NCBI GenBank assembly: GCA_003265685.1
Contig: QJOU01000001.1
Location: 124,001 to 188,000 of the forward strand
DNA from: Piscinibacter caeni
Lineage (GTDB): Bacteria; Pseudomonadota; Gammaproteobacteria; Burkholderiales; Burkholderiaceae_C
Length of the DNA: 64,000 nucleotides
Direction of reading: 5' to 3'
The notes under the pieces are model-generated. The model made no database searches, was not told the origin of the DNA, and saw nothing but the letters and a program-made list of their open reading frames with translations. The position numbers and the translations under genes are program-made. Positions 20,246 through 29,162 of the stretch are shown here, piece after piece; the stretch's first letter is position 1; each line of letters starts with the position of its first letter.

Positions 20246-21160
20246 ATGGAACGCCCCTACATCCTGCACATGTTCACCCCGGGCCGGCAGATGAGCCCGT
20301 TCGACATCAACATGGCCGCCGACGCCGGCTACCAGATCATCGTGCCGTACTGCGACGCCAGCCTGGAGAGCATCACCGGGCTGACGCAGGACGCGATCTT
20401 CTCGCGCGGGCCCAAGGGCGTGCAGCGCACCGGCATCTTCATCGGCGGGCGCGACGCCGTGCTCGCCGCCGACATGCTCGAGCGCGCCAAGAAGGCGATG
20501 GTCAAGCCCTTCGTGGTCTCGCTGATGGCCGACCCGAGCGGCGCCTACACCACCGCGGCGGCGATGGTGGCCTGCGTCGAGGCGGCGCTGAGGAAGCAGG
20601 GCACCGCCGGGCTCGACGGCCAGCGCGTCGTCGTGCTCGGCGGCACCGGGCCGGTCGGGCGCATCGCCGGCGTGATTGCCGCGCAGGCGGGTGCCACTGT
20701 CTCGCTGTCCAGCCGCAACGGCATCGATGTCGCCGAGCAGGCCGCCCGCGAGACCGGCGCACGCTTCGGCGTCACGCTGCACGGCATTTCCGGCGGCGAC
20801 CGGGCCGCCGTGCGCACCTCCATCGGCGAGGCCGACGTGCTGCTGGCCTGCGCTGCCGCCGGCGTGCAGGTGGTCTCGGCCGAGGACCTGGGCGTCGCCA
20901 AGGACGTGAAGGTCGCGGCCGACGTGAATGCGGTGCCGCCCGAGGGCATCGCCGGCGTCGGCGTGATGGACGACGCCAAGCCGCTGGCGGGTACGGCGGC
21001 GCTGGGCATCGGTGCGCTGGCGATCGGCAACGTCAAGTACCAGACGCAGCACCGCCTGCTGGTGCAGATGCGCGACGCGGAGAAGGCGGTGCAGCTCGGC
21101 TTCGCCGAGGCCTTTGCCACCGCGCGGGCCTTCCTCGCAGAGTCTGCCGCCAAGCAGTGA
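20246..21160 (+). CDS. mtdB: NAD(P)-dependent methylenetetrahydromethanopterin dehydrogenase
   Basis: A 304-residue MtdB that oxidises methylene-H4MPT to methenyl-H4MPT in the cytoplasm. It opens with YILHMFTPGRQMSPFDINMAADAG, has FVVSLMADPSGAYTTAAAMVA and a Rossmann dinucleotide loop VVVLGGTGPVGRIAGVIAA (about 129-147), then LSSRNG. The cofactor preference (NAD or NADP) cannot be settled by eye. The stop overlaps the next gene's GTG. Confidence 0.95.
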   Translation: MERPYILHMFTPGRQMSPFDINMAADAGYQIIVPYCDASLESITGLTQDAIFSRGPKGVQRTGIFIGGRDAVLAADMLERAKKAMVKPFVVSLMADPSGAYTTAAAMVACVEAALRKQGTAGLDGQRVVVLGGTGPVGRIAGVIAAQAGATVSLSSRNGIDVAEQAARETGARFGVTLHGISGGDRAAVRTSIGEADVLLACAAAGVQVVSAEDLGVAKDVKVAADVNAVPPEGIAGVGVMDDAKPLAGTAALGIGALAIGNVKYQTQHRLLVQMRDAEKAVQLGFAEAFATARAFLAESAAKQ

Positions 21161-22287
21161 CGCGCCTCGCCCTCGCGGGCTACTCCGTGCGTGTGCTGGC
21201 CGAGCTGGCTGCGCTCGAGGGCCATGAGGTGGTGGCCCTGGACCTGTTCGGCGACCGCGATACGCGCCGCGCCGCCGACGACTGGCTGCGCATCGGCGAC
21301 CCGGCGTCGCTGCGCATCGACGCCGAGGCGCTGCTCGCGGCGCTCGAGGCGCTGCGCGGGCAGGGCGTGGACGGCTGGATCGCCGGCAGCGGCTTCGACG
21401 GCCGCACCGACCTGCTCGCCGCCGGCGCGCAGTGCCTGCCGCTGATCGGCAACGATGCCGCGACCGTGGCCCGGGTGCGCGACCCCGGGGCCTTCTTCGC
21501 CGCGCTCGACGCGGCCGGCATCGCGCATCCGCCGGTGCGGCGCGACTGGCCCGCCGACCGCGAAGGCTGGCTGGTCAAGGACGCGGCCGGCAGCGGCGGT
21601 ACGCACATCGTCGCCGCACCGCGCCACTCGCTGCGCGCGCTGTCGGCCACCGCCTACCTGCAGCGCGAGCGGCCCGGCATGCCGATGTCGGCCACCTTCG
21701 TCGCCGACGGGCGCGACGCCGTCGTGCTGGGCTGCAACGAGCAGATCGTGCAGGAGCGGCACGGCTGGCGATTCCTCTACAGCGGCGTGGTCGGGCCGGT
21801 GCCGGTGTCCGTGGCCGTGCTCGACGCGGCCACGCATGCCGTGTGCAGCCTGGTCGCGGCCTTCGGCCTGCGCGGCCTGGGCAGCCTGGACTTCCTGCTC
21901 GAGGGCGACGCCCTCGAGGTGCTGGAGCTGAACGCCCGACCGCCGGCCAGCGTGGCGCTGTACCCGCAGGTGGGCGAGCTCGGGCCGATCGAGACGCACC
22001 GGCGCGCCTGCTGCGGCGACGGGCTGCCCGTGGTGCGGCGCGCCGCCGACACGGTGCGCGGCAGCGAGATCGTGTTCGCACGGGCACCGCTGCGGCTGGT
22101 CGAGCGCCAGCTCGCCTGGCTGGCGCTGCAGCCGGACGTGCACGATCTGCCCGACGTTCCCTGGGCCTGGTCGCCCGGCGAACCCATCTGCAGCGTCGGC
22201 GCACAGGGTGCGAGCGCCGCAGCCGTGCGCGATAAGCTCGCGCGGCGCAGCGACGCGTTGCTCACCTCCCTGGAGACCCTGGCATGA
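21157..22287 (+). CDS. ATP-grasp domain protein of the H4MPT cluster
   Basis: A 376-residue ATP-grasp (carboxylate-amine ligase-like) protein. After an N-terminal region beginning MTRLALAGYSVRVLAELAAL, there is WLVKDAAGSGGTHIV (ATP-binding loop), LGSLDFLL and the metal-binding end LEVLELNARPPAS. Homologues recur between mtdB and mch in bacterial H4MPT clusters but the ligation they catalyse is unassigned; a side-chain step of H4MPT or methylofuran is a fair guess. GTG overlaps the mtdB stop and its own stop overlaps the mch ATG. Confidence 0.82.
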   Translation: MTRLALAGYSVRVLAELAALEGHEVVALDLFGDRDTRRAADDWLRIGDPASLRIDAEALLAALEALRGQGVDGWIAGSGFDGRTDLLAAGAQCLPLIGNDAATVARVRDPGAFFAALDAAGIAHPPVRRDWPADREGWLVKDAAGSGGTHIVAAPRHSLRALSATAYLQRERPGMPMSATFVADGRDAVVLGCNEQIVQERHGWRFLYSGVVGPVPVSVAVLDAATHAVCSLVAAFGLRGLGSLDFLLEGDALEVLELNARPPASVALYPQVGELGPIETHRRACCGDGLPVVRRAADTVRGSEIVFARAPLRLVERQLAWLALQPDVHDLPDVPWAWSPGEPICSVGAQGASAAAVRDKLARRSDALLTSLETLA

Positions 22288-23288
22288 ACCCACATTCCCC
22301 GGCACTGGCCGGCGTCGAGCTGAGCCTGAACCGGCAGGTGCAGGCGCTGGTCGATCGCCTGGTCGCACAGGCGGCGGCGCTGCGCGTGGCCGTGCGGCGC
22401 GACCCGCTCGGCCCGACCATCGTCGACGCCGGCATCGAGGCGCCGGGCAGCATTGCCGCCGGGCTGCTGATCGGCGAGATCTGCATGGGCGGCTTCGGGC
22501 AGGTCGGCCTGCGCAGCGGCGCGGTCGACGGCTGGCCGAGCTGGCTGGAGGTGCGCAGCTCGCAGCCGGTGCTGGCCTGCCTGGCCGGCCAGTACGCCGG
22601 CTGGAGCCTGGCGGCCAGCAAGGAGGAGACCGGCGGCAAGAAGTTCTTCTCGCTCGGCTCCGGGCCGGCGCGTGCGCTGGCGGCCAAGGAGGCGCTGTTC
22701 GCCGAGCTCGGCTACCGCGACCGCGCCGAGCGCGGCGTGATCGTGCTCGAGGTCGACCGGGCGCCGCCGGCGGTGATCCTCGAGAAGCTGCTGCGCGACT
22801 GCGGCCTGGTACCCGAGGCGCTGACCGTGGTGCTGACGCCCACCAGCAGCCTGGCCGGCACGACGCAGGTGGTCGCGCGGGTGCTCGAGGTGGCGCTGCA
22901 CAAGGCGCACGAGCTCGGCTTCGACCTGTCGCACGTGGTCGACGGCGTGGCGACGGCGCCGCTGCCTTCGCCCAGCCCCGACGGCGTGGAGGCGATGGGC
23001 CGCACCAACGACGCGATCCTCTATGGCGGGCGGGTGCACCTGGCCGTGCGCGGCGGCGACGACGCGGCCCGCGACCTCGCGCAGCGCCTGCCGTCGCGCA
23101 ACTCGAAGGACTACGGCCGCTCCTTCGCGCAGATCTTCAAGGACGTGCAGTACGACTTCTACAAGATCGACGGCGCGCTGTTCGCACCCGCCGAGGTGTG
23201 GGTCAGCAATGTCGACAGCGGCCGCACCTGGCATGCCGGCGCGCTCGACATGGACCTGCTGCGGCGGCTCTGGCTGGAGGCGGAGTGA
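22284..23288 (+). CDS. mch: Methenyltetrahydromethanopterin cyclohydrolase
   Basis: A 334-residue Mch that hydrolyses methenyl-H4MPT to 5-formyl-H4MPT. Family segments include LNRQVQALVDRLV, GIEAPGSIAAGLLIGEICMGG, SQPVLACLAGQYAGWSL, FFSLGSGPARALA, the central LTPTSSLAGTTQVVARVLE and GRTNDAILYGGRVHL. Length is normal. The 85 bp downstream are filled by three hairpins. Confidence 0.96.
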   Translation: MNPHSPALAGVELSLNRQVQALVDRLVAQAAALRVAVRRDPLGPTIVDAGIEAPGSIAAGLLIGEICMGGFGQVGLRSGAVDGWPSWLEVRSSQPVLACLAGQYAGWSLAASKEETGGKKFFSLGSGPARALAAKEALFAELGYRDRAERGVIVLEVDRAPPAVILEKLLRDCGLVPEALTVVLTPTSSLAGTTQVVARVLEVALHKAHELGFDLSHVVDGVATAPLPSPSPDGVEAMGRTNDAILYGGRVHLAVRGGDDAARDLAQRLPSRNSKDYGRSFAQIFKDVQYDFYKIDGALFAPAEVWVSNVDSGRTWHAGALDMDLLRRLWLEAE

Positions 23289-23290
23289 TT

Positions 23291-23363
23291 CGCGTCCGAG
23301 CGCCGGGCCGCCCCAAGCCGGACGCGACCCTCGCGGAGGGTCGGGCGATGTACACGTCGCCCG
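23291..23363 (+). repeat. Three consecutive stem-loops between mch and the RimK-like gene
   Basis: Three perfect inverted repeats lie back to back: CGCGTCCG/CGGACGCG (23291-23298, 23319-23326), GACCCTC/GAGGGTC with loop GCG (23326-23342), and CGGGCGA/TCGCCCG with loop TGTACACG (23342-23363). None has a T-run. They fill nearly all of the mch-RimK-like spacer. Confidence 0.75.
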
Positions 23364-23373
23364 GGGTGTCGTC

Positions 23374-24297
23374 ATGATGCGCGTCGCGATCGCGACCGAC
23401 GAGGTGGGCTGGCATACGCGCCAGCTGCAGGCAGCCCTGCGTGCCCACGGTGCGCTGGGGCGCTGCCTGGACTTGGCCGACGTGCGCATCGACACCGGCC
23501 ACGCCTGGCATGGCCTGGCACTGCCGGGCTTCGGCCGCGAGCTGCCCGACGCGGTGCTGGTGCGCGGCATCGCCGGCGGCAGCTTCGAGCAGGTGACGCG
23601 CCGGCTCGGCGTGCTGCATGCGCTGCGCGAGCTCGGCGTGCCCGTCTACAACGACGCGCGGGCGATCGAGCGCAGCGTCGACAAGTCGATGACCTCGTTG
23701 CTGCTGCATGCCGCCGGCGTGCCGTGCCCGCCGACCTGGGCCGTCGAGTCGGCGGCCCAGGCGCAGCAGATCGTGATGCGCGAGGCGGCTGCCGGCCACG
23801 CGCTGGTGCTCAAGCCACTGTTCGGCTCGCAGGGCAAGGGCCTGCAGCGCATCGGCCAGGTCGACGGCGCGTTCCGCGCGCTGCCGCCGCTCGAGCGCGG
23901 CTATGGCGGCGTGGCCTACCTGCAGCGCTTCGTGCCGCCGGTCGCGCAGCCGGGGTTCGACTGGCGCGTGCTGGTGATCGGTGGGCTCGCGGTGACGGCG
24001 ATGCGGCGCGTCAGCGCGCACTGGATCCACAACGTCGCGCAGGGGGCACGTGTCGCGCGCGCCGAGCTCACGCCCGAACTGGCGCGCCTGGCGCAGGATG
24101 CGGCGCGGGCGCTGCAGATGGACTACGCGGGCATCGACCTGATGCCCGGCCCGACCGGGCCGCTGGTCATCGAGGTCAACGGCGTGGCCGCCTGGCACGG
24201 GCTGCAGCGCGTCACCCCGTTCAACATCGCCGGCGCGCTGGTCGACGACCTGCTCGGGCGGCGCTGCGCCGCGCAGGCGCCGGCCCGGCGCGCATGA
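23374..24297 (+). CDS. RimK-like ATP-grasp ligase of the H4MPT cluster
   Basis: A 307-residue RimK-type ATP-grasp enzyme. It has PVYNDARAIERSVDKSMTSLLLHAAGVPCPPTW, the ATP loop ALVLKPLFGSQGKGLQRI, YLQRFVPP, the FDWRVLVIGGLAVTAMRRVSAHWIHN segment and the metal site GIDLMPGPTGPLVIEVNGVAAW. Archaeal relatives MptN/CofF add glutamate to H4MPT or F420; here a glutamyl addition to H4MPT or methylofuran is inferred. Two ATGs at 23374 and 23377 are possible starts. Confidence 0.82.
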   Translation: MMRVAIATDEVGWHTRQLQAALRAHGALGRCLDLADVRIDTGHAWHGLALPGFGRELPDAVLVRGIAGGSFEQVTRRLGVLHALRELGVPVYNDARAIERSVDKSMTSLLLHAAGVPCPPTWAVESAAQAQQIVMREAAAGHALVLKPLFGSQGKGLQRIGQVDGAFRALPPLERGYGGVAYLQRFVPPVAQPGFDWRVLVIGGLAVTAMRRVSAHWIHNVAQGARVARAELTPELARLAQDAARALQMDYAGIDLMPGPTGPLVIEVNGVAAWHGLQRVTPFNIAGALVDDLLGRRCAAQAPARRA

Positions 24298-25151
24298 TCA
24301 CGGTCGACCCGGTCGAGCGCGCACGCGCGGCCTTCCTGGCCGCCTGCACGCTCGACGTGGCGGTGCGCAAGCCCGGCAACGTGAGCCTGGCCTCGGCCGG
24401 GCACGGCATGCAGGCGCGGCAGTTCGTCGCCAGTGCCGACGCCGCGGCGGTGCCGCTGTTCGAGCGCGGCGCCGCGGTCGGCCGGCGCATCGAGCGGGCG
24501 GTGCAGGCCAGCTGGGCCAGCGCCGGCTGCAACACCAACCTCGGCATCGTGCTGCTGTGCGCGCCGATCGCCCGGGCCGCGGAGCGGCGCGGGCCGGCCA
24601 CGCCCTGGGCCGAGGCGTTCGAGGCCGAGCTGGCCAGCCTGACGGTGGACGACGCCGCGGCGGCCTACCGCGCCATCGCGCTGGCCAACCCGGGCGGCCT
24701 GGGCACGGCGCCGGCGCAGGACGTGCACGCCGCGCCCAGCGTCGGCCTGCGCGAGGCGATGGCGCTGGCGGCCGGGCGCGACCTCATCGCGCGCCAGTAC
24801 GCCGACGGGTACCGCGAGCTGCAGGCCGCCGCCGAGGCACTCAGCGCCTCCGGGTTTGTACTCATGCCGCCGGCGCTGCCGGCGCCCCTGGACGCGCTTG
24901 CCGCAGCACCCGTGCAGCGGCTGTTCCTGCACTGGCTGGCGTCTTTTCCCGATTCACACATTGTTCGAAAACACGGCGAGGCCGTGGCACAGACTGTCAT
25001 GCACGCGGCGCAGGCCTGGCTGGGCGTGGCGCAGCCGCAGCGTGACCCGGCCTTCGCCGCCTGGGACGAGGCCCTCAAGGCGCAGGGCATCAACCCCGGG
25101 ACCAGCGCGGACCTGACCGTGGCGACCCTGCTGCTCGCCGCGCTGGCCTGA
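24294..25151 (+). CDS. CitG-like triphosphoribosyl-dephospho-CoA synthase family protein
   Basis: A 285-residue protein of the CitG/MdcB fold. Recognisable parts are [70 protein letters not shown] and the C-terminal [18 protein letters not shown]. No citrate or malonate decarboxylase genes are near, and homologues recur in methylotroph H4MPT clusters where they are implicated in the pathway, so a nucleotidyl or ribosyl transfer in cofactor assembly is likely, though unproven. The ATG overlaps the preceding stop. Confidence 0.8.
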   Translation: MITVDPVERARAAFLAACTLDVAVRKPGNVSLASAGHGMQARQFVASADAAAVPLFERGAAVGRRIERAVQASWASAGCNTNLGIVLLCAPIARAAERRGPATPWAEAFEAELASLTVDDAAAAYRAIALANPGGLGTAPAQDVHAAPSVGLREAMALAAGRDLIARQYADGYRELQAAAEALSASGFVLMPPALPAPLDALAAAPVQRLFLHWLASFPDSHIVRKHGEAVAQTVMHAAQAWLGVAQPQRDPAFAAWDEALKAQGINPGTSADLTVATLLLAALA

Positions 25152-25213
25152 CACGCGGCTGACGCGTGGCATGGATCGTGATAGGGTCTTCGCCGCGCTG
25201 GTGCATGACCAGT

Positions 25214-25223
25214 GTGTCGACAC
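25214..25223. promoter_or_regulatory. Palindrome in the fae leader
   Basis: GTGTCGACAC is a perfect 10-bp palindrome 35 bp before the fae ATG, within the 106-bp spacer. It could be an operator or a short hairpin in the leader. No convincing promoter hexamers were identified. Confidence 0.3.
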
Positions 25224-25257
25224 CCCGCAGAACCACACCACAGGAGATTGCATAGCC

Positions 25258-25767
25258 ATGGCAAAGATTGATCGCATGATGGTCGGTGAGTCGCTCGTCG
25301 GCGACGGCAACGAGGTTGCCCACATCGACCTGATCATCGGGCCGCGCGGCTCGGCTGCCGAGTCCGCCTTCGCCAACGCGCTGACCAACAACAAGGACGG
25401 CTTCACCTCGCTGCTCGCGGTGGTGGCGCCGAACCTGCTGACCAAGCCGGCGACCGTGATGTTCAACAAGGTCACCATCAAGGGTGCCAAGCAGGCCGTG
25501 CAGATGTTCGGCCCGGCGCAGCGCGGCGTCGCGATGGCGGTGGCCGACAGCGTCGAGGACGGCACCATCCCGGCCGCCGAGGCCGACAACCTGTTCATCT
25601 CGGTCGGCGTGTTCATCCACTGGCTTGCCGAAGACGACAAGAAGATCCAGGACTACAACTACCGTGCCGTGCGCGAGTCGATCCAGCGTGCCGTCGCCGG
25701 CTCGCCGACCGCGGCGGAAGTCGTTGCCAAGAAGGGTACCGTCGCGCACCCGTTCCAGGCGAAGTGA
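25258..25767 (+). CDS. fae: Formaldehyde-activating enzyme Fae
   Basis: A 169-residue Fae that condenses formaldehyde with H4MPT to methylene-H4MPT, normally among the most abundant proteins of a methylotroph. The N-terminus [20 protein letters not shown] is followed by [11 protein letters not shown], whose His 22 corresponds to the catalytic His 17 of the Methylobacterium enzyme, and by [27 protein letters not shown]. The ATG at 25258 has AGGAGA 10 bases upstream; an earlier in-frame ATG at 25171 is not conserved. A strong terminator follows. Confidence 0.97.
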   Translation: MAKIDRMMVGESLVGDGNEVAHIDLIIGPRGSAAESAFANALTNNKDGFTSLLAVVAPNLLTKPATVMFNKVTIKGAKQAVQMFGPAQRGVAMAVADSVEDGTIPAAEADNLFISVGVFIHWLAEDDKKIQDYNYRAVRESIQRAVAGSPTAAEVVAKKGTVAHPFQAK

Positions 25768-25773
25768 GTTCGA

Positions 25774-25796
25774 CGCGCAGCCCTTGTGGCTGCGCG
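25774..25796 (+). repeat. Hairpin directly after fae
   Basis: CGCGCAGCC and GGCTGCGCG form a perfect 9-bp stem with a 5-base loop, 7 bp after the fae stop and upstream of the terminator proper. It lacks a T-run and may protect the mRNA 3' end. Confidence 0.6.
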
Positions 25797-25823
25797 ATGT
25801 CGGGCAGAGGGTTGAGAGGGATC

Positions 25824-25852
25824 ACCGACCGGCTTGCCGGTCGGTTTTTTAT
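25824..25852 (+). terminator. Strong rho-independent terminator after fae
   Basis: The arms ACCGACCGGC and GCCGGTCGGT pair perfectly around TT and are followed by a run of Ts (25845-25850). It ends the plus-strand block starting at 18.6 kb. There is no matching T-run for the convergent folB transcript. Confidence 0.92.
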
Positions 25853-25872
25853 TGGGGCCGCAGACTCGGCGC

Positions 25873-26349
25873 CTAGCGCCCGCCGGGCACCATGCCGCTG
25901 CCGATCAGGTGCAGCACCGCGGCCGCCGAGCGCGGCTTCTCCGGGGCCCAGCGTTCGATCTGCACGCCCACCGCCTGCACGTCGTCGAACTTGCGCGGCT
26001 TGACGACCTTCACACGCACCCAGCGCGCACCGAACTCGTCGATCAGGATCGTCGCCACTGCCTCGGCGAAGGCCTCCAGCAACTGCAGCCGGTGCTCGCG
26101 CAGCAGGCGCTGCAGGCGCTCGCGCACCACGCCGTAGTCGATCGTGTCGCCGATGCGGTCGGTGTCGCAGGCGCGCGGCCGCGGCACGCCGGCATGCACG
26201 TCGATCACCAGCGGCTGCGCCTGGTGCAGCTCGCTGGTGTGGATGCCGATCACCGTCGCGCCGGTGAAGCCCTCGATGAAGATCAGGTCGAGCGCGGCGT
26301 CCTCGGACGTGCGCGGGGCCGGTGCCAGGGGCTGCGGGCTGATGGACAT
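25873..26349 (-). CDS. folB: Dihydroneopterin aldolase
   Basis: A 158-residue FolB-family aldolase that cleaves dihydroneopterin to 6-hydroxymethyl-dihydropterin, a precursor of both folate and methanopterin. Signatures are LIFIEGFTGATVIGIHTSELHQAQPLVIDV, CDTDRIGDTIDYGVVRERLQ with the catalytic-region acids, LLEAFAEAVATILI and VRVKVVKPRKF. Its place inside the C1 island suggests service to H4MPT synthesis. It converges on fae and is divergent from the sigma54 regulator. Confidence 0.88.
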   Translation of the reverse strand: MSISPQPLAPAPRTSEDAALDLIFIEGFTGATVIGIHTSELHQAQPLVIDVHAGVPRPRACDTDRIGDTIDYGVVRERLQRLLREHRLQLLEAFAEAVATILIDEFGARWVRVKVVKPRKFDDVQAVGVQIERWAPEKPRSAAAVLHLIGSGMVPGGR

Positions 26350-26515
26350 CAATTCGACCTTCGTGCGTGGGTGGTCCGGACGGTTTCGCCGTGCTGCAAA
26401 ATGCGCGCCCGCGCCGGCGGACCATCGGTGTTTCCCGGGGGGGGACAGACCCCGTTGAAGCACACAATCCGCGGGCGAGTGCCGCAGCAGACGGCTCACT
26501 GTACCGGAGACACCG

Positions 26516-28561
26516 ATGACCCTGTCCATGCGCCACGCCGACCGCCACGCCGACCGCATCCTCGAGCTGGTGCGCAGTGGCCGGCCGGAGCTCGGCAGCG
26601 ATGTGGTCGCGCAGTCCTGGGGCCGCTGCATCAACGAGTACCGGCTGCATCCGGCCAAGCCGCACGACCCGGTGTTCATCAGCCGCGTCGAGCTCGAGGA
26701 GCGTCGTGCCCGGCAGGCCGACATCATCGCCTGCGCACGCTACGAGATGACCACGCTGTACCAGCAGCTGGCCGACGTCGAGAGCGCGGTGGTGCTGACC
26801 GATACCGACGGCGTGATCATCCACATGGTGTCGTCGCCCGAGTTCGCCGCCGAGGTCGGCCCGCTGGGCCTGCGCGTGGGCGGCAAGTGGAGCGAGCACG
26901 ACGCCGGCACCAACGGCATGGGCACCTGCCTGGCCGCCGGCGGGCCGGTGTCGGTGCGGCGCGAGGACCATTTCTACACCCAGTTCACGCAGCTCACCTG
27001 CTCGGCCGTGCCGGTGTACGACCCGTCGGGCGAGATCGCCGCGGTGCTCGACGTCACCAGCCGTTCCAGCCTGATGCAGCAGCACCTGCTGGTGCTGCTG
27101 GGCATGACGGCGCGCATGGTCGAGAACCGCCTGATCGACGCGCGCTACCGCAACGCGCACCCGCTGCACTTCCACAGCCGGCCGGAATTCGTCTACACGC
27201 TGCACGAGGGCAGGCTGGCGGTGGGCGACGACGGGCGCATCCTCGCTGCCAACCGCAGCGCGCTGTTCCAGCTCGGCATGCAGTCGATGGAGGACATCCG
27301 CACGCGCAAGATCGAGGACCTGTTCCAGACCTCGCTCGAAGACATGCTGCAGCGGAGCATGTCGTCCTCGTTCCACCCGGTGGTCACCTACCGTGCCAAC
27401 GCGGCACTGCGCTTCTTCGCGGTGGCGCGCCGGCCGGCCACCGATGCCAAGGGCGCCCCGCTGGCGCTCGCCGCGGGTGCCGCGGCGGCGGAGAGCGCCA
27501 GCGTCGTCGCCCCGACGCCGCAGCGCGTGCCCCTGCGGCCGGCCGTGCCGCGCCCGGCCGGCGCGCCCGGCTCGATCTTCAAGGACCCGCGCCTGACCGC
27601 CCATCTCGACACCGCGCGCCGCGTGATCGCGCGCCAGACGCCGGTGCTGCTGTGCGGCGAGACCGGCTCGGGCAAGGAGGTGTTCGCGCGCGCGGTGCAC
27701 GAGGCCAGCCCGCATGCCGGCGGCGCCTTCGTCGCGGTCAACTGCGCCAGCCTGCCGGAGACCCTGATCGAGTCCGAGCTGTTCGGTTACCGCGCGGGTG
27801 CCTTCACCGGCGCGCAGCGCACCGGCCGGCGCGGCAAGATCCTGCAGGCCGACGGCGGCACGCTGTTCCTCGACGAGATCGCCGACATGCCGCTCGAACT
27901 GCAGGCGCGCCTGCTGCGCGTGCTCGACGAGCGCCAGGTCACGCCGCTGGGCACCGAGGAGACGCACCCGGTCGACTTCCAGCTCATCAGCGCCAGCCAC
28001 CAGCACCTGCCGCAGCGCGTGCGCGAGGGTCGCTTCCGCGAGGACCTGTACTACCGCCTGGCCGGCATCGAGCTGCTGCTGCCGCCGCTGCGCGAGCGCA
28101 GCGACCGGCGCGACCTGATCGCCCATGTGCTGGCCACCGAATCCGGCGGCGTCGGCGCGCTGTCGGCCGAGGCCGAGCGGCTGCTGCTCGAGCACCCCTG
28201 GCCGGGCAACCTGCGCCAGTTGCGCCACGTGCTGCGCACCGCGGCGGCGCTGGCCGACGGCCGGCCGATCACGCGCGAGCACCTGCCTTCGCTCACCCAG
28301 GCAATCGCCCCCGCCGCGGTGCCGCCGTCGGTGGCGCAGTCGCGCCCCGCGGTGGCGGCGGCCGAGCCGGTGGCCTCGGCCGAGACCGCACTGCCGGTGA
28401 AACTCAATCCCATCCAGGCCAACGAGCGTCAGGTTCTGCTCCAATTGCTCGAACAGCACCGCTGGAACGTGAGCAATGTCGCCAAGGCGCTCGATGTCAG
28501 CCGAAACACCCTCTACCGCAAGCTCCACAAGCTCCACATCGAGGTCTCCCACCCCGACTGA
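26516..28561 (+). CDS. Sigma54-dependent transcriptional activator (AcoR type: GAF, AAA+, Fis HTH)
   Basis: A 681-residue bacterial enhancer-binding protein. The N-terminal part (about 65-215) is GAF-like with AcoR features (WSEHDAGTNGMGTCLAAGGPV, then FTQLTCSAVPVYD). The AAA+ core has Walker A GETGSGKE (about 381), the sigma54-contacting GAFTGA loop (about 428), GTLFLDEIADMP (Walker B) and RFREDLYYRL. The C-terminus is a Fis helix-turn-helix, NVSNVAKALDVSRNTLYRKL. GGAGA precedes the ATG. It heads the block that includes dmrB and mfnB; sigma54-like promoters occur before fhcB and the M48 gene. The inducer is unknown. Confidence 0.93.
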   Translation: MTLSMRHADRHADRILELVRSGRPELGSDVVAQSWGRCINEYRLHPAKPHDPVFISRVELEERRARQADIIACARYEMTTLYQQLADVESAVVLTDTDGVIIHMVSSPEFAAEVGPLGLRVGGKWSEHDAGTNGMGTCLAAGGPVSVRREDHFYTQFTQLTCSAVPVYDPSGEIAAVLDVTSRSSLMQQHLLVLLGMTARMVENRLIDARYRNAHPLHFHSRPEFVYTLHEGRLAVGDDGRILAANRSALFQLGMQSMEDIRTRKIEDLFQTSLEDMLQRSMSSSFHPVVTYRANAALRFFAVARRPATDAKGAPLALAAGAAAAESASVVAPTPQRVPLRPAVPRPAGAPGSIFKDPRLTAHLDTARRVIARQTPVLLCGETGSGKEVFARAVHEASPHAGGAFVAVNCASLPETLIESELFGYRAGAFTGAQRTGRRGKILQADGGTLFLDEIADMPLELQARLLRVLDERQVTPLGTEETHPVDFQLISASHQHLPQRVREGRFREDLYYRLAGIELLLPPLRERSDRRDLIAHVLATESGGVGALSAEAERLLLEHPWPGNLRQLRHVLRTAAALADGRPITREHLPSLTQAIAPAAVPPSVAQSRPAVAAAEPVASAETALPVKLNPIQANERQVLLQLLEQHRWNVSNVAKALDVSRNTLYRKLHKLHIEVSHPD

Positions 28562-29162
28562 GCAGGGTGCGCTCGACAACGCGGCGGTCCCGACGCGCTC
28601 TCGCTTCGCCTGGTGCATCACCGGCTCCGGGCACTTCCTCGACGAATCGATGGCGCTGGCGCAGCGCCTGCCCGGGCTCGACCTGTTCCTGTCGGACGCC
28701 GGCGAGGAGGTGCTGGGCATCTACGGCATCCGGCTCGAGGACCTGCGGCCGCGCTTCGCGCCGGGCTTCCGCCTGGTGCGCGACAAGACCGCCAGCGCCG
28801 TGCCGGTGGGCATGCTGTACGAGGACATCTACCACACGGTGGTGATCGCCCCGGCCACGAGCAACACGGTGGCCAAGTGCGCCTTCGGCATCAGCGACAC
28901 GCTGCCGACCAACATGTTCGCGCAGGCCGGCAAGCTGCGCATCCCGGGCATCGTGTTCGCGTGCGACACCGAGCCGGTGGTGGTGACGAAGTCGCCGCAC
29001 GACTGGGTCACGCTGCGGCCGCGCCGCATCGAGCTCGACAACGTCGACCGGCTGCGCGAGATCGACTTCTGCCGCGTGGTGGCCTCGCCGGCAGAACTGG
29101 AAGCCGCTCTCGAGAAGCGCCTGCACGAACTGTCCTTGTCGTGGACCACATCCTCTTCCTGA
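28494..29162 (+). CDS. dmrB: Dihydromethanopterin reductase-like flavoprotein
   Basis: A flavoprotein of the HFCD/archaeoflavoprotein fold; the Burkholderia homologue DmrB reduces dihydromethanopterin to H4MPT. The recognisable protein starts at FAWCITGSGHFLDESMALAQ, with VVIAPATSNTVAKCAFGISDTLPTNMF and GIVFACD later. No start codon lies between the regulator stop and that region, so the gene probably begins inside the regulator's last codons (ATG at 28494, or 28476), overlapping it by about 68 bp. It overlaps the next gene by 22 bp. Confidence 0.78.
   Translation: MSAETPSTASSTSSTSRSPTPTEQGALDNAAVPTRSRFAWCITGSGHFLDESMALAQRLPGLDLFLSDAGEEVLGIYGIRLEDLRPRFAPGFRLVRDKTASAVPVGMLYEDIYHTVVIAPATSNTVAKCAFGISDTLPTNMFAQAGKLRIPGIVFACDTEPVVVTKSPHDWVTLRPRRIELDNVDRLREIDFCRVVASPAELEAALEKRLHELSLSWTTSSS

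Noticed and set aside
24294-25151. Considered a true citrate/malonate decarboxylase cofactor synthase
   Set aside because: No citrate lyase or malonate decarboxylase genes are nearby, and it is part of the C1 operon.
25613-28720. Long minus-strand open frame of over 1000 codons across fae and the sigma54 regulator
   Set aside because: Composition is Arg/Ala/Gly/His-rich low complexity with no domain; it is the antisense shadow of real genes in GC-rich DNA.
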